Source of the DNA: Streptomyces natalensis ATCC 27448
Lineage (GTDB): Bacteria; Actinomycetota; Actinomycetes; Streptomycetales; Streptomycetaceae
Direction of reading: 5' to 3'
Assembly (NCBI RefSeq): GCF_000935125.1
Contig: NZ_JRKI01000009.1
Coordinates: 248,001-312,000 of the forward strand
Length of the DNA stretch: 64,000 nt
The notes under the pieces were generated by a model. It had not been told where the DNA came from. It made no database searches and was given only the letters and a program-made list of their open reading frames with translations. How positions within the stretch are numbered: the first letter of the stretch is position 1; each line of letters opens with the position of its first letter. Below, one piece after another: positions 51,692 to 61,436 of this stretch. Both the position numbers and the translations under genes were made by a program.

Positions 51692-53881
51692 ATGGGCATC
51701 GGAATCACGCAAGAACACCGTGACCTGGCCGAGGCGACGCGTGGTTGGGCCGCGCGGGCCGTACCGCCCGAGGAGATCCGCACACTGCTCGACGCCCCAC
51801 CCCAACGGCACGGCAGGCCCGCCCACTGGGACCGGCTCGCCGCGCAGGGCCTGCTCGGACCGCATCTGCCCGAGGCCGACGGCGGAGGCGGCGGCGCACT
51901 GCTCGACCTCGCCGTCGTCCTGGAGGAGATGGGCCGCGCCGCGCTCCCGGGCCCGTATCTGCCCACCACCCTCGCCGCCGAACTGCTCCGCCGCGCCGGA
52001 CACCGGGACCTCGTACGGGCCCTGGCCACCGGCGAACTCCTCGCCGCCGTCGCACTCGGCACGGGCTCGCTCACCGCCGTCCAGGAGGCGGACGGCTACA
52101 TCCTGGACGGAACCGCGCCCCCGGTCCTGGCCGGCGGTGACGCCGACGTGATCGTGCTCGCCGCTACGGCCCCCACGGGCCCGGTCTGGCTGGCGGCCGA
52201 CGCCGCGACGCTGACCGTACGGGTCCAGGAGAGCGCCGACCCCACCCGGCCGGTCGCCGAGGTGAGCGCGGACGGCGTCCTGGTGCCCGCCGCACGCCTC
52301 CTGGCCGTCGACGGCGCGCTCGTCCGCGACCTGGCCGGCGTCCTGTTCGCCGCCGAGTCCTGCGGTACGGCCGGCCGGGCGCTGGAGACCGCCGCCGAAC
52401 ACGCCGCGGTACGCGAACAGTTCGGCCGCCCCATCGGCCAGTTCCAGGCGGTCAAACACCTCTGCGCCGACATGCTGGTGCGCTGCGAACAGGCCCGCGC
52501 CCTGGTCTGGGACGCCGCCCGCGCCCTGGACGAACCGCCCGCCGTCCGCGGCCTGGTCGCCGCGCTGGCCACCGCCACCGCCCTGGACGCCGCCCACACC
52601 TGCGCCAAGGACTGCATCCAGATCCTCGGCGGCATCGGCTTCACCTGGGAACACGACGCCCATCTCCATCTGCGCCGGGCCACCGTCGCCCGCCAGCTCC
52701 TCGGCAGCGGCGACAGCCACCGCCTGCGCGCCGCCCGCCACGCCACCGGCGGCGCCCGCCGCGCACTGCGCCTGGACCTCCCGGCCGAGGCGGCGGCACA
52801 CCGCACACAGGCCCGTACGGTCATCGACGCGGCCCGCGGCCTCGACCCCGCCGCCGCCCGCCGCGCCCTGGCCCCCACCGGCTACGCCGCCCCGCACCTC
52901 CCCGAGCCCTACGGCCTCGGCGCCGGTCCCGTCCGGCAACTGGCCGTCCAGCAGGAACTGCGGGAAGCCGGCGTCGAGATCAGCGACCTGGGCATCGCCA
53001 CCTGGGTCATCCCCTCCCTCATCGCCCACGGCACCAAGGAGCAGCAGGACCGTTATCTGCCGCCCTCCCTGCGCGGTGATCTGCTGTGGTGCCAGCTGTT
53101 CTCCGAGCCGGAGGCGGGCTCGGACCTGGCCTCGCTGCGCACCCGCGCCGAGCGGGTGGACGGGCCCGGCGGCGGCTGGCGGATCAACGGCCAGAAGGTG
53201 TGGACCTCGGCCGCCCAATGGGCCGACCACGGCATCCTCCTCGCCCGTACGAACCCGGACGCGCCCAGACACAAGGGCCTGACCTTCTTCCTCGTCGACA
53301 TGAAGACCCCGGGGATCGACATCCGGCCACTGAAGGAGATCACCGGCGACGCGCTCTTCAACGAGGTCTACTTCGACGACGTCCTGCTGCCCGCCGATGC
53401 GGTGGTCGGCGAGATCGACAACGGCTGGAAGGTCGCCCGTACCACCCTGGACAACGAACGCGTCCATATGGCCGACCAGTTGACCTTCGACACGGGGCTG
53501 GAGGCCCTCCTGGAACGCTCCGCGGATCTGGACGGTTCCGTACGGGCGCGGGTGGGCGCGCTGGCCGCCGAGGCGCATGCGCTGGGGTGCATCGGGCTGC
53601 GTACCACGCTTCAGCAGGTGTCGGGGCTGGAGCCCGGCGCCGGCGCGGCCGTCCGCAAGCTCGTACAGACCCCGCATCAGCAGAAGGTCGCCGAACTCGC
53701 GCTGGAACTCCTCGGACCGGCCGGCGCGGTACGCGAGGGCGCGGGCGAACGGGCCCTGCACGGCTTCCTGATGTCCCGCTGCCTGACCATCGCGGGCGGC
53801 ACCACCCAGGTCCAGCTCAATGTGGTCGCGGAGCGGCTGCTGGGGCTGCCGCGCGATCCGGAGCCCCGGCCGTTGATCTGA
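51692..53881 (+). CDS. fused two-domain acyl-CoA dehydrogenase (FadE34-like)
   Basis: This 729-aa protein consists of two acyl-CoA dehydrogenase halves. Residues 1 to about 350 lack the first catalytic-type signature but include QFGRPIGQFQAVKHLCADM and CIQILGGIGFTWEHDAHLHLRRA (FAD-side motif). Residues 370-729 carry LLWCQLFSEPEAGSDLASLRTRAER (acyl-binding motif), INGQKVWTSAAQWADHGILLARTNPD, FNEVYFDDVLLPADAVVG, and GGTTQVQLNVVAERLLGLP near the end. Mycobacterial FadE34 is a fused ACAD of this length acting on steroid side-chain acyl-CoA. ATG 51692 sits 11 bp after a KstR-like box. Confidence 0.85.
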   Translation: MGIGITQEHRDLAEATRGWAARAVPPEEIRTLLDAPPQRHGRPAHWDRLAAQGLLGPHLPEADGGGGGALLDLAVVLEEMGRAALPGPYLPTTLAAELLRRAGHRDLVRALATGELLAAVALGTGSLTAVQEADGYILDGTAPPVLAGGDADVIVLAATAPTGPVWLAADAATLTVRVQESADPTRPVAEVSADGVLVPAARLLAVDGALVRDLAGVLFAAESCGTAGRALETAAEHAAVREQFGRPIGQFQAVKHLCADMLVRCEQARALVWDAARALDEPPAVRGLVAALATATALDAAHTCAKDCIQILGGIGFTWEHDAHLHLRRATVARQLLGSGDSHRLRAARHATGGARRALRLDLPAEAAAHRTQARTVIDAARGLDPAAARRALAPTGYAAPHLPEPYGLGAGPVRQLAVQQELREAGVEISDLGIATWVIPSLIAHGTKEQQDRYLPPSLRGDLLWCQLFSEPEAGSDLASLRTRAERVDGPGGGWRINGQKVWTSAAQWADHGILLARTNPDAPRHKGLTFFLVDMKTPGIDIRPLKEITGDALFNEVYFDDVLLPADAVVGEIDNGWKVARTTLDNERVHMADQLTFDTGLEALLERSADLDGSVRARVGALAAEAHALGCIGLRTTLQQVSGLEPGAGAAVRKLVQTPHQQKVAELALELLGPAGAVREGAGERALHGFLMSRCLTIAGGTTQVQLNVVAERLLGLPRDPEPRPLI

Positions 53882-54036
53882 GGGCCGGCCGGTGGTGTCT
53901 TCCGGCTGCTGTCCGGCGGGCGTCCAGCGACCGTCCGGGCGGCTTCCCGGCGACCGCTTGGCGTACTTCCCGTTCCCGGCAACTCCTCGGCAACTCCCTG
54001 TTCCCGGCAACTCCCTGGTGACTCTGGAGGATGCGC

Positions 54037-55230
54037 ATGACCGGCAAGGCGTACATCATCGGCGTCGGGATGACCGCGTTCGAGAAACCCGAGACCCTCG
54101 ACTGGCAGTACTGGGACATGGCCAAGGAGGCGGGCGGCGCGGCGCTCGCCGACGCCGGTATCGACTACGAGGCCGTCGAGCAGGTGCCCGTCGGCTACTG
54201 CTACCAGCCCTCGACGGCCGGCCAGCGCGCCGCGTACGAACTGGGTCTGACCGGCATCCCCGTCTACAACGTCAACAACAACTGCGCGACCGGATCGACC
54301 GCTTTGATGATGGCCCGCCAGTTCGTCGAGGCGGGCATCAACGACTGTGTGCTGGCGCTCGGCTTCGAGAAGATGAAGCGCGGCGCGCTGGGCGGCGGCG
54401 CGGACGGCGGCGACTTCAGTACGTCTCCCGTCGCCCGCCACTACGGAGTGATGGCGGCCGCCCACGGCTTCGAGATGACCCCGCCCACCGCCCAGATCTT
54501 CGGCAACGCGGCCCGTGAGCACATGGAGCGGTACGGCACCACCATCGAACAGCTCGCCGCCGTCGGCGCCAAGAACCACCGGCACTCGGCGCACAACCCC
54601 TACGCCCAGTTCCAGGACGTCTACACGGTCGGGGAGGTCCTCGCCGCCAAGACCATTCACCGGCCGCTGACCAAGCTCCAGTGCTCCCCGACCTCCGACG
54701 GCGCGGCCGCGGCCGTCATCGCCTCCGAGCGCTTCGTCCGCGAACACGGGCTGGCCGACCGGGCGGTGGAGATCGCCGCCCAGGCGATGACGACCGACAC
54801 CGACGAAAGCTTCGCCTCGGGCTCCTGCATCGATGTCGTCGGTAAGCCGATGTCCCGCGCCGCGGCCCGCCAGGTCTACGCGGCGAGCGGCCTGGGCATC
54901 GAGGACGTGGATGTCATCGAGCTGCACGACTGCTTCTCGATCAACGAGCTGCTGACGTACGAGGCCCTGGGCATGTGCCCCGACGGCGACGCGGGCAAGC
55001 TGGTCGCCGACGGCGCCACGACCCACGGCGGCCGCTGGGTGGTCAATCCGTCCGGCGGCCTGATCTCCAAGGGCCACCCCCTCGGCGCCACCGGCCTGGC
55101 CCAGACCGCCGAACTGGTCTGGCAACTCCGCGGCACAGCCGGCCCCCGCCAGGTCCCCGACGCCCACGTGGCCCTCGCCCACAACATCGGCCTGGGCGGA
55201 GCGGCGGTGGTGACGATGCTGCGGAGGTGA
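54037..55230 (+). CDS. lipid-transfer protein / SCP-x-type thiolase or aldolase
   Basis: This 397-aa thiolase-superfamily protein has Cys in [49 protein letters not shown], and the His of [30 protein letters not shown]. These are signatures of the Ltp/SCP-x group, which in steroid degradation includes retro-aldolases (Ltp2) and thiolases. The start ATG 54037 is chosen because GGAGG lies 6 nt before it; the ATG at 54031 abuts that GGAGG directly. The 155-bp leader contains repeats of CGGCAACTCC (53976-54012). It likely follows the acyl-CoA dehydrogenase in one transcript. Confidence 0.85.
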   Translation: MTGKAYIIGVGMTAFEKPETLDWQYWDMAKEAGGAALADAGIDYEAVEQVPVGYCYQPSTAGQRAAYELGLTGIPVYNVNNNCATGSTALMMARQFVEAGINDCVLALGFEKMKRGALGGGADGGDFSTSPVARHYGVMAAAHGFEMTPPTAQIFGNAAREHMERYGTTIEQLAAVGAKNHRHSAHNPYAQFQDVYTVGEVLAAKTIHRPLTKLQCSPTSDGAAAAVIASERFVREHGLADRAVEIAAQAMTTDTDESFASGSCIDVVGKPMSRAAARQVYAASGLGIEDVDVIELHDCFSINELLTYEALGMCPDGDAGKLVADGATTHGGRWVVNPSGGLISKGHPLGATGLAQTAELVWQLRGTAGPRQVPDAHVALAHNIGLGGAAVVTMLRR

Positions 55231-55305
55231 GGGAAGTGGGGTGAAGCGGCGTGAAGCGGCGTTAAGTGAAGTGGCGTGAGGTGAAGTGGCGTGGGGTGGC
55301 TGGCT
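55228..55305. repeat. imperfect G-rich short repeats downstream of the Ltp gene
   Basis: Repeated GTGAAGCGGC, GTGAAGTGGC and GTGAGGTGAAG-type 10-12-bp units fill the stretch between the Ltp stop and the MFS leader. No hairpin or gene is evident; it looks like slippage-derived low-complexity DNA. Confidence 0.6.
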
Positions 55306-55403
55306 ATCCGCCTGTCCGCCTGCCCGGCCCGTGCGACCTAGGACCCGGGCAGCCGGGCGTTGCGTCGATATACCGATGCAGGGTGCATGAAACGAATGCG
55401 AAC

Positions 55404-56849
55404 ATGGTCCGCATGCCCCCGATAGCCGCCTCCCCCACCCTGTCCGGAACCGAGCGCCGTACGGCCGCGCCGCCCTGGCTGGTGATGCTGCTGGTGTGCG
55501 CGGGGCAGTTCCTCGTCGTGCTGGACGTTTCCGTCGTGAACGTGGCGCTGCCCGCCATGCGGACCGGGCTCGGGCTGAGCGAACTGGGCCTGCAATGGAT
55601 CGTCAACGCCTACGTCATCACCTTCGCGGGCTTCATGCTCCTCGGCGGCCGGGCCGCCGACCTCTTCGGCCGTAAGCGGATCTTCGTCGTCGGGCTGGCG
55701 CTGTTCACCGTCGCGAGCCTGGCCGGCGGGCTGGCCCAGGAGCCCTGGCAGCTGATCGCGGCCCGCACCATCCAGGGCGTCGGCGCGGCGGTGCTCTCCC
55801 CGGCCACCCTCACGATCCTGACCACCTCCTTCCCGGCGGGCCCGGCGCGCACCAGGGCAATAGCCACCTGGACGGCGGTCGGCGCGGGCGGCGGTGCGGT
55901 GGGCGGTCTGGTCGGGGGAGTGCTCACCCAGTATCTGACGTGGCGTTGGGTGCTGTTGATCAATGTGCCGGTGGGGGCGCTGGTGCTGGCCGGTGCGGCG
56001 CTGTGGCTCATCGAGAGCCGGCAGGGCGCCGCGCGCCGCCTGGATGTGCCCGGCGCGCTCCTGGTGACGGCCGGGCTGGCGCTGGTGGCGTACGGCATCG
56101 TGCAGACCGAGACGGACGGATGGACCTCGGCGTCCGCGCTGCTGCCGCTGGCCGCCGGGCTCGTCGTGATCGCCGTCTTCATCGCCGTCGAGGCGCGTGC
56201 CAAGGCCCCGCTGATGCCGCTGGGACTCTTCCGGCTGCGCTCGGTTTCGTCCGCGAACGCGGCGATGGTGCTGGCCGGTGCCGCGATGTTCTCGATGTGG
56301 TACTTCTTGTCCCTCTATGCGCAAAATGTGCTGGCCTATACGCCGTTCCAGGCGGGGCTCTCGTTCATTCCGCACTCGCTGTCCATCGTCCTGGGCTCCA
56401 AGATCGGACCGCGGCTGATGAACCGGGTGGGCGCCAAGACCCTGGCCATCGCGGGCGCGGTGCTCTCCGCGTGCGGCATGGCCTGGCAGGGCACGATGGA
56501 CGTCAACGGCACCTATCTCGGCACCATCCTGGGCCCCGGCATCTTGATGGCGCTCGGCGCGGGACTGACCGCCACCCCCGTCGCCTCGATCGCCACCTCC
56601 GGCGCCGACCCCGCCGACCAGGGCCTGGTGTCCGGCCTCATCAACACCTCCCGCCAGATGGGCGGCGCGCTCGGCCTCTCGGTCCTGTCCACCATCGCCG
56701 CCGCCCGGATCGCCCAAGGCCACGGCCGGGCGGCACTGGCGGCCGGCTACGGCCTGGCCTTCCACGTCGGGGCGGTGGTGCTGCTGGGCAGCATCGCGCT
56801 GATGATCCTCGCCCTGCCGCGCCGCCAGACGGACATCGGGCACGGCTGA
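55404..56849 (+). CDS. DHA2-type MFS drug/metabolite exporter
   Basis: This is a 481-aa protein with about 14 helices: QFLVVLDVSVVNVALPAMRTGLG (motif D1), GRAADLFGRKRIFVVGLALFTVASLAGGLA (motif A), RTIQGVGAAVLSPATLTIL (motif B), and AVGAGGGAVGGLVGGVLTQYLTWRWVLLINVPVG (motif C). Efflux of antibiotics or related compounds is expected; the natural substrate is unknown. ATG 55404 or 55413 both precede the first helix. There is no TetR neighbour of its own. Confidence 0.88.
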   Translation: MVRMPPIAASPTLSGTERRTAAPPWLVMLLVCAGQFLVVLDVSVVNVALPAMRTGLGLSELGLQWIVNAYVITFAGFMLLGGRAADLFGRKRIFVVGLALFTVASLAGGLAQEPWQLIAARTIQGVGAAVLSPATLTILTTSFPAGPARTRAIATWTAVGAGGGAVGGLVGGVLTQYLTWRWVLLINVPVGALVLAGAALWLIESRQGAARRLDVPGALLVTAGLALVAYGIVQTETDGWTSASALLPLAAGLVVIAVFIAVEARAKAPLMPLGLFRLRSVSSANAAMVLAGAAMFSMWYFLSLYAQNVLAYTPFQAGLSFIPHSLSIVLGSKIGPRLMNRVGAKTLAIAGAVLSACGMAWQGTMDVNGTYLGTILGPGILMALGAGLTATPVASIATSGADPADQGLVSGLINTSRQMGGALGLSVLSTIAAARIAQGHGRAALAAGYGLAFHVGAVVLLGSIALMILALPRRQTDIGHG

Positions 56850-56948
56850 CCGGCCGGCCGGACGGCCGGACAAGGGGCAGACGGGCGGCCGGGCGAGGCT
56901 TTCGGCCGGGTGGTTGCCGGACCGGCGTCCGCCCGGTGGTCCCCAGCC

Positions 56949-57554
56949 CTACAGCCACCCGTTGCGCCGTGCCGCCCGTACCGCCTCCATACGATTGCGG
57001 GTCCCGGTCTTCCCGATGGCCGCCGAAAGGTAGTTGCGGACGGTGGCCTGGGACAGATGGAGCTTGCCGGCGATATCGGCGACCGTGGCGCCGTCCACGG
57101 CCGCGGTGAGCACATCGCGTTCGCGCGGGGTGAGCGGGCTGGGTCCGGCGCTCAGCGCGGCGGCGGCCAGGCCGGGGTCGATGACCCGCTCCCCGGCCAG
57201 TACGCGCCGGATGGCCGCCGCCAGATCCCCTACGGGCCCGTCCTTGACCAGGAAGCCGCACGCTCCGGCCTCCATCGCACGGCGCAGATAGCCGGGGCGG
57301 CCGAAGGTCGTGACGATCAGCACCTTGCAGGAGGGCAGCCGGTCGCGCAGATCGGCCGCGGCGTCCAGGCCGCTGCAACCGGGGAGTTCGATGTCCAGGA
57401 GGGCGACGTCGGGCCGGGCGTCCAGAGCGCTGGGGACGATCTGATCGCCCGTTGCCACCTGGGCCACGACCTCGATGTCCTCCTCCAGGTCGAGCAGCAA
57501 CGCCAGCGCGCTCCGCATCATGCCCTGGTCCTCGGCCAGCAGGACCTTGATCAC
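56949..57554 (-). CDS. response regulator, NarL/LuxR type (DesR-like)
   Basis: This is a 201-aa protein. The receiver has VIKVLLAEDQGMMRSALALLLDLEED (acidic pair), the phospho-acceptor Asp in DVALLDIELPGCSGLDAA, and Lys in ACGFLVKDGPVGDLAAAI. The C-terminal LuxR HTH is LTPRERDVLTAAVDGATVADIAGKLHLSQATVRNYLSAAIGKTGTRNR. Its GTG overlaps the sensor kinase stop as GTGA. It probably controls the adjacent ABC exporter operon, as DesKR-like pairs often do. Confidence 0.9.
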   Translation of the reverse strand: MIKVLLAEDQGMMRSALALLLDLEEDIEVVAQVATGDQIVPSALDARPDVALLDIELPGCSGLDAAADLRDRLPSCKVLIVTTFGRPGYLRRAMEAGACGFLVKDGPVGDLAAAIRRVLAGERVIDPGLAAAALSAGPSPLTPRERDVLTAAVDGATVADIAGKLHLSQATVRNYLSAAIGKTGTRNRMEAVRAARRNGWL

Positions 57555-59083
57555 CGGGTCAACTCCTCCACATCCGCCATATCGCCCGTGCCGACCGGAA
57601 GTTCGGCCGTGACCCGGAATCCGCGCCGGCCGTCCGGGCCGCTGTGCAGCGTGCCGCCGGCCGCGGCCAGCCGCTCGGTCAGGCCCTTGAGCCCGGTGCC
57701 GCCCAGGGGACCGGGACGGCCACGATCCGCGGATTCGCGATACGCCGCGGCGCCTGCGCCGACCGGGCCGTCCGTACCGCCTGAACCGCTCGCACCGGCT
57801 GAACCGCTCGCACCGCCTGAACCGCTCGCACCGCCTGAACCGCTCGCACCGCTCGCACTGCCCGTATCTCCGGCCCCGTTCCGGTCGTTCGGCACGCCGA
57901 CTCCGTTCATCCCGTCCCCGCCATCCCCCGTGTCGCCGCCGGCCGCCTCGCCGCCGCTTCCCGGAATCCTGTCCCGTAGCCAGGCCAGGCCATGCGCCGC
58001 GGCAGCACCGGAGCTTACGGGACCGCGGCCGTCGTCCGTGATCGTCAGCCGTACCCGGTCCGTATCGGCGTTGACGTCGATCTCGCAGCGGGTGGCGTGG
58101 CTGTGCCGGACGGCGTTGGTGACGCCCTCGCGGACCACCCAGCCCAGCAGCGCTTCGGCCTGGGTGGGCAGCGGCGGTCCCGCCTGCCGTACGACGGGCT
58201 CGATACCGGCCGCCTCCAGCACCGAGCGGGCCCGGTCCAGCTCGGTGCTCAGGCTGCCCTCGCGGTAGCCGGTGACCGCCTCGCGGATTTCGGTCAGAGC
58301 CTGGCGGCCGACCGCCTCGATATCGGCGGCCTGGCCGAGGGCCGCGTCCAGATTGCGCGGCGCCAGCCGCCGGACCGCCTCGGCCTTGACCACCACCACG
58401 GACAGGGTGTGCCCCAGCAGATCGTGCAGATCGCGGGAGAACCGCAGCCGCTCCTTCTCCACGGCCGAGCGGGCCAGTTCCTGGCGTGTGGCGTTCAGCT
58501 CCTGGATGGTGTCGAAGAGGCTGAGGACCGTGGCGGTGACCATGCCGGAGAGGAAGGTGCCGTAGCCGATGCCGAACGAGCCCCAGGGATCTTTGTCGTG
58601 CCAGCCCGACAGATAACCCGCTGTCCCGCTGAGCGCGATCAGCCACAGGGCCAGCTTCTTGCCGCGCAGGGTACGCACCGTGCCGGAGGCCAGCGACAGA
58701 AGGGGGAAGAACACGAACCATTCGCCGCCGAAGCCCAGCGCGATGGCGAAGGTGAGGGCGGTCAGCACGCCCAGGGCGATTACCGGATAGCGGGAGTCGC
58801 GCAGCCGTGGGCTGAAGGCGGACCAGACGACGGTGACATAGAAGGAGTTGAAGGCGAGCAGGCCCAGGCTTGCCAGCCACGGGTGGTCCGTCTTGCCCTG
58901 GACGATGTTCGAGAACGCGCCCGTGCCCATCAGCAGCCAGGGCAGAAAGGCGTACTTGCCGGGCCCCTTGTCCGGTTTCTTGCCCCGCCCCCTGACGGTG
59001 CAGGAGCCGCCGTCCATGGCGACGTCGCAACCGGCGTCCTGCTGCTTTGTGTCGTGCACTGTCGCTTCCCAGGTTTGCGTCAT
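57551..59083 (-). CDS. DesK-like sensor histidine kinase with repeat insertion in the ATPase domain
   Basis: This is a 510-aa protein. A cytosolic N-tail of about 45 residues leads into about five to six membrane helices, then the HisKA_3 dimerisation motif with the phospho-His in RLRFSRDLHDLLGHTLSVVVVKAEAVRRL. The ATPase N-box is REGVTNAVRHSHATRCEI and the G1 box is LTITDDGRGP. Before the G2 box GGTGLKGLTERLAAAGG there are about 90 extra residues with Gly/Ser repeats (GASGSGGASGSGG), where relatives have only a short loop. The fold may tolerate the insert as an extended ATP lid. It is 6 bp downstream of the ABC permease gene. Confidence 0.87.
   Translation of the reverse strand: MTQTWEATVHDTKQQDAGCDVAMDGGSCTVRGRGKKPDKGPGKYAFLPWLLMGTGAFSNIVQGKTDHPWLASLGLLAFNSFYVTVVWSAFSPRLRDSRYPVIALGVLTALTFAIALGFGGEWFVFFPLLSLASGTVRTLRGKKLALWLIALSGTAGYLSGWHDKDPWGSFGIGYGTFLSGMVTATVLSLFDTIQELNATRQELARSAVEKERLRFSRDLHDLLGHTLSVVVVKAEAVRRLAPRNLDAALGQAADIEAVGRQALTEIREAVTGYREGSLSTELDRARSVLEAAGIEPVVRQAGPPLPTQAEALLGWVVREGVTNAVRHSHATRCEIDVNADTDRVRLTITDDGRGPVSSGAAAAHGLAWLRDRIPGSGGEAAGGDTGDGGDGMNGVGVPNDRNGAGDTGSASGASGSGGASGSGGASGSAGASGSGGTDGPVGAGAAAYRESADRGRPGPLGGTGLKGLTERLAAAGGTLHSGPDGRRGFRVTAELPVGTGDMADVEELTR
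57782..57853. repeat. 18-bp tandem repeat, four copies, inside the kinase gene
   Basis: TGAACCGCTCGCACCGGC and three near-identical copies start at 57782, 57800, 57818 and 57836, exactly 18 bp apart. On the coding strand they give six-residue Gly/Ala/Ser units in the ATP-lid region. Confidence 0.9.
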
Positions 59084-59089
59084 CGTCGG

Positions 59090-59818
59090 TCACACCGTTC
59101 GTGCGGCCCGACGGTACGCGTACACCGCGTAACCGCCGAAGAGTGCCAGCCAGGCGGCCAACACCGCCACCGTCGCCAGACCGGGCGCACCGCCCTCGGT
59201 GACGCTCCGGCCGAGCTCCGCGAAGCGGTTGCCGGGCGTCCAGGAGGACAGCGAGCGCAGCCAGCCGGGGAACAGTTCGGCCGGGAACCACAGTCCGCCG
59301 ATGACCGACAGCAGCAGCATGCAGCCGGTGTTGACCAGGCCGGTGGACTGCGAGGAGAGCCGGTAACCGTTGCCGAGGCCGAGCAGGGTGAAGGGCGCGG
59401 TGCCGAGCCACAGCACCGCCGCCAGCGCCACCCACTGCCAGCCGGGCATCCGGACGCCGTTGACCAGCGCGCCCGCCAGCAGTACGGCGGCGAGGGCGGG
59501 CAGCACCGTCACCGTGCTGGTCAGCCCGCGGGCCACGACCACTCGTATCGGGCTCAGCGGGGTGATCCGCAACTGCCGCAGCCAGCCCAGCTGTTTGTCC
59601 TCGGCGACACCGGTGCCGACGCCGATCGCCGGGCCCAGCGCGCCGTACGCCGCCATCCCGACCATCGAGGCGATCTTCCACTCCATCGGGGCGCCGTCGG
59701 GGCCCATGCCGATATTGGTCATCAGCACATACATCAGCACCGGCATCCCGGTGCCGAAGACGACAAAGCTTCTGTCACGCAGGGTGCGACGAACTTCGAG
59801 AAGGATGTAGTCGAGCAT
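59090..59818 (-). CDS. ABC-2 type exporter permease
   Basis: This is a 242-aa protein with six membrane helices: LRDRSFVVFGTGMPVLMYVLMTNI, IASMVGMAAYGALGPAIGVGTGVAEDKQLGWLRQLRITPLSPIRVVVARGL (coupling loop with the conserved E...GWLRQL), and STGLVNTGCMLLLSVIGGLWFPAELFPGWLRSLSSWTPGNRFAELG. This matches ABC-2 permeases of the DesK/R-linked or drug-export kind. Its ATG shares the last base of the ATPase stop (TAATG), so the two are translationally coupled. Confidence 0.87.
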   Translation of the reverse strand: MLDYILLEVRRTLRDRSFVVFGTGMPVLMYVLMTNIGMGPDGAPMEWKIASMVGMAAYGALGPAIGVGTGVAEDKQLGWLRQLRITPLSPIRVVVARGLTSTVTVLPALAAVLLAGALVNGVRMPGWQWVALAAVLWLGTAPFTLLGLGNGYRLSSQSTGLVNTGCMLLLSVIGGLWFPAELFPGWLRSLSSWTPGNRFAELGRSVTEGGAPGLATVAVLAAWLALFGGYAVYAYRRAARTV

Positions 59819-60912
59819 TACGCGGTCTCCTTCGGGGACGACGGGGAGGAGGGGGAGGAGGGGGAGGCCGACAGGGATGACGGCGCTCCGGTGAGGGCCA
59901 GGAAGGCGTCCTCCAGGTCGGCGGGGGCGACCTCCAGGCCCCGTATGAGACCGAGCTCGGCGAGTGCCAGGACCGTCGCATCGGAGTCCGCCGTACGCAG
60001 CTGGGCGCGGTCGCTCCGTATCTCCACGGCGCTCACACCGGGCAGTGCTCGCAGCGTCTCGGTCGGCGCGCCTGCGAGGTCGAAGGAGACCAGCGAGCCG
60101 CCGGTCCCTCGCTTGATCGCCTCGCCGCTGCCGTCGGCGACCACCCGGCCGCCGTCGATCACCAGGATCCGGTCGGCGTGGTCGTCCGCCTCCTCCAGAT
60201 AGTGGGTGGAGAACACGATGGTGTTGCCACGGCGGGCATAGGCGCGCATCGAGCGCCAGAAGGCGCGGCGTGCCTCGACATCCAGCGCCACGGTGGGCTC
60301 GTCCAGCACCAGCAGCTCGGGGTTCCCGGCCAGCGCCACCGCACAGCGGACCCGCTGGGCCTGTCCGCCGGACAGCCGGTCCACCCGCCGTCCGCCGAAC
60401 TCGCCCAGGCCCGCCAGCTCCAGGGCCTCGTCGACGTCCATGGGGCGCGGGTACGTGGCGGCGACGAAGGCGACCAGTTCGCGGACGGTGACCCGCGGAA
60501 TGGGCCGACCGTCCTGAAGCATGGCGCCCACCCGGCCCGCCCGCACCGCGGCCTCCGGCTCCCCGCCGAACAGCCGCACCGTCCCCGAGCTGGGCGGCAG
60601 CAGCCCCAGCAGCATGTTGAGAGTGGTGGACTTCCCCGCGCCGTTGCGCCCGAGGAGCGCCACCGTCTCGCCCGCGGCGATCTTCAGGTCCAGACCGCGG
60701 ACGGCACGCACCGCGCCGTAACTCCGGGTCACCCCCGCGAATTCCACGGCCGCGGCGCCGCCCGCGGACCGCGTCGCGCCGGCCGGCCCGGCCGTCTGCG
60801 GCCTTCCCTGTGTCGTGCCCTGTGTCGTGCCCTGCGCCGCGTTGTGCGGCAGGCCCTGCGGCAGGCCCGTCGGGCTGCCGTTGGTGAGGTGTGTCGCCCT
60901 GCTCGTCGCCAT
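59818..60912 (-). CDS. ABC exporter ATP-binding protein
   Basis: This 364-aa protein has Walker A ALLGRNGAGKSTTLNMLLGL, Q-loop GAMLQDGRPIPRVTVREL, signature RLSGGQAQRVRCAVALAG, Walker B LLVLDEPTVALDVEARRAFW, and the H-loop IVFSTHYLEEADDHADRIL. The N-terminus of about 50 residues is a low-complexity GTTQGTTQG-type extension, and the C-terminus has an SSPSSPSSP tail, both unusual. A second conserved C-terminal beta domain (LVSFDLAGAPTETLRALPGVSAVEI) matches DUF4162-type exporters. It works with the permease encoded downstream. Confidence 0.88.
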   Translation of the reverse strand: MATSRATHLTNGSPTGLPQGLPHNAAQGTTQGTTQGRPQTAGPAGATRSAGGAAAVEFAGVTRSYGAVRAVRGLDLKIAAGETVALLGRNGAGKSTTLNMLLGLLPPSSGTVRLFGGEPEAAVRAGRVGAMLQDGRPIPRVTVRELVAFVAATYPRPMDVDEALELAGLGEFGGRRVDRLSGGQAQRVRCAVALAGNPELLVLDEPTVALDVEARRAFWRSMRAYARRGNTIVFSTHYLEEADDHADRILVIDGGRVVADGSGEAIKRGTGGSLVSFDLAGAPTETLRALPGVSAVEIRSDRAQLRTADSDATVLALAELGLIRGLEVAPADLEDAFLALTGAPSSLSASPSSPSSPSSPKETA

Positions 60913-61436
60913 GTCCGGCCTCCCCGTCGTTTCTTGTCCACGACGTTACGGAGCGTGGCGGCGGGGCGGCAGAGTCGAATGTGGGGGATCGTGCCTGACA
61001 AATGTCATGGGTCCGGAGAGGGGGCTTCGGGGGTACCCCGAGGCGAGGTCAGGGGGAACCCCGAGACGGGGCCAGGGGGCACCCTGAGGGGAGTCGGGGG
61101 CGGTGGAGGCGGGTGCCAGGGGCACGGACCGGTCGCCCCCGGCCTGACAACGAGTCAGGGGGGTTCCGAGTGCCCGGTGGATCGGCTATACATGGGACGC
61201 ATCGGCTAGAACGCGTTCTAGAAGTGTGCCGACGGATGTCCCCGGCGGAACGTCACCCGGCCGATCCGGAACGACCCCGGCCCGGCCGACGGTGCGGACG
61301 GCCGGGCCGGGGTCTTCGCACTCGCCGCACTCGTCGCATCCGCCGGCCCGTCACACCCGTTACGCCCGTCAGACCCTTCGAGCCCGCCCTACCCGTTCGC
61401 ACCGTGTCACACCGTGGTGAAGGAGCTACCGCCCCC
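60913..61436. promoter_or_regulatory. 524-bp divergent region with perfect KstR-like palindrome at 61206-61221
   Basis: CTAGAACGCGTTCTAG is a perfect 16-bp palindrome 216 bp before the MaoC ATG. Its 14-bp core TAGAACGCGTTCTA is the best box in the window. Upstream, 61015-61105 holds short G-rich repeats (GGGGTACCCCGAGGC, GGGGAACCCCGAGAC, GGGGCACCCTGAGG). No gene is recognised in the gap. Confidence 0.75.

Noticed and set aside
57782..57853. Frameshift or assembly error in the kinase
   Set aside because: The repeats are exact multiples of three, and both G1 and G2 boxes are in one frame.
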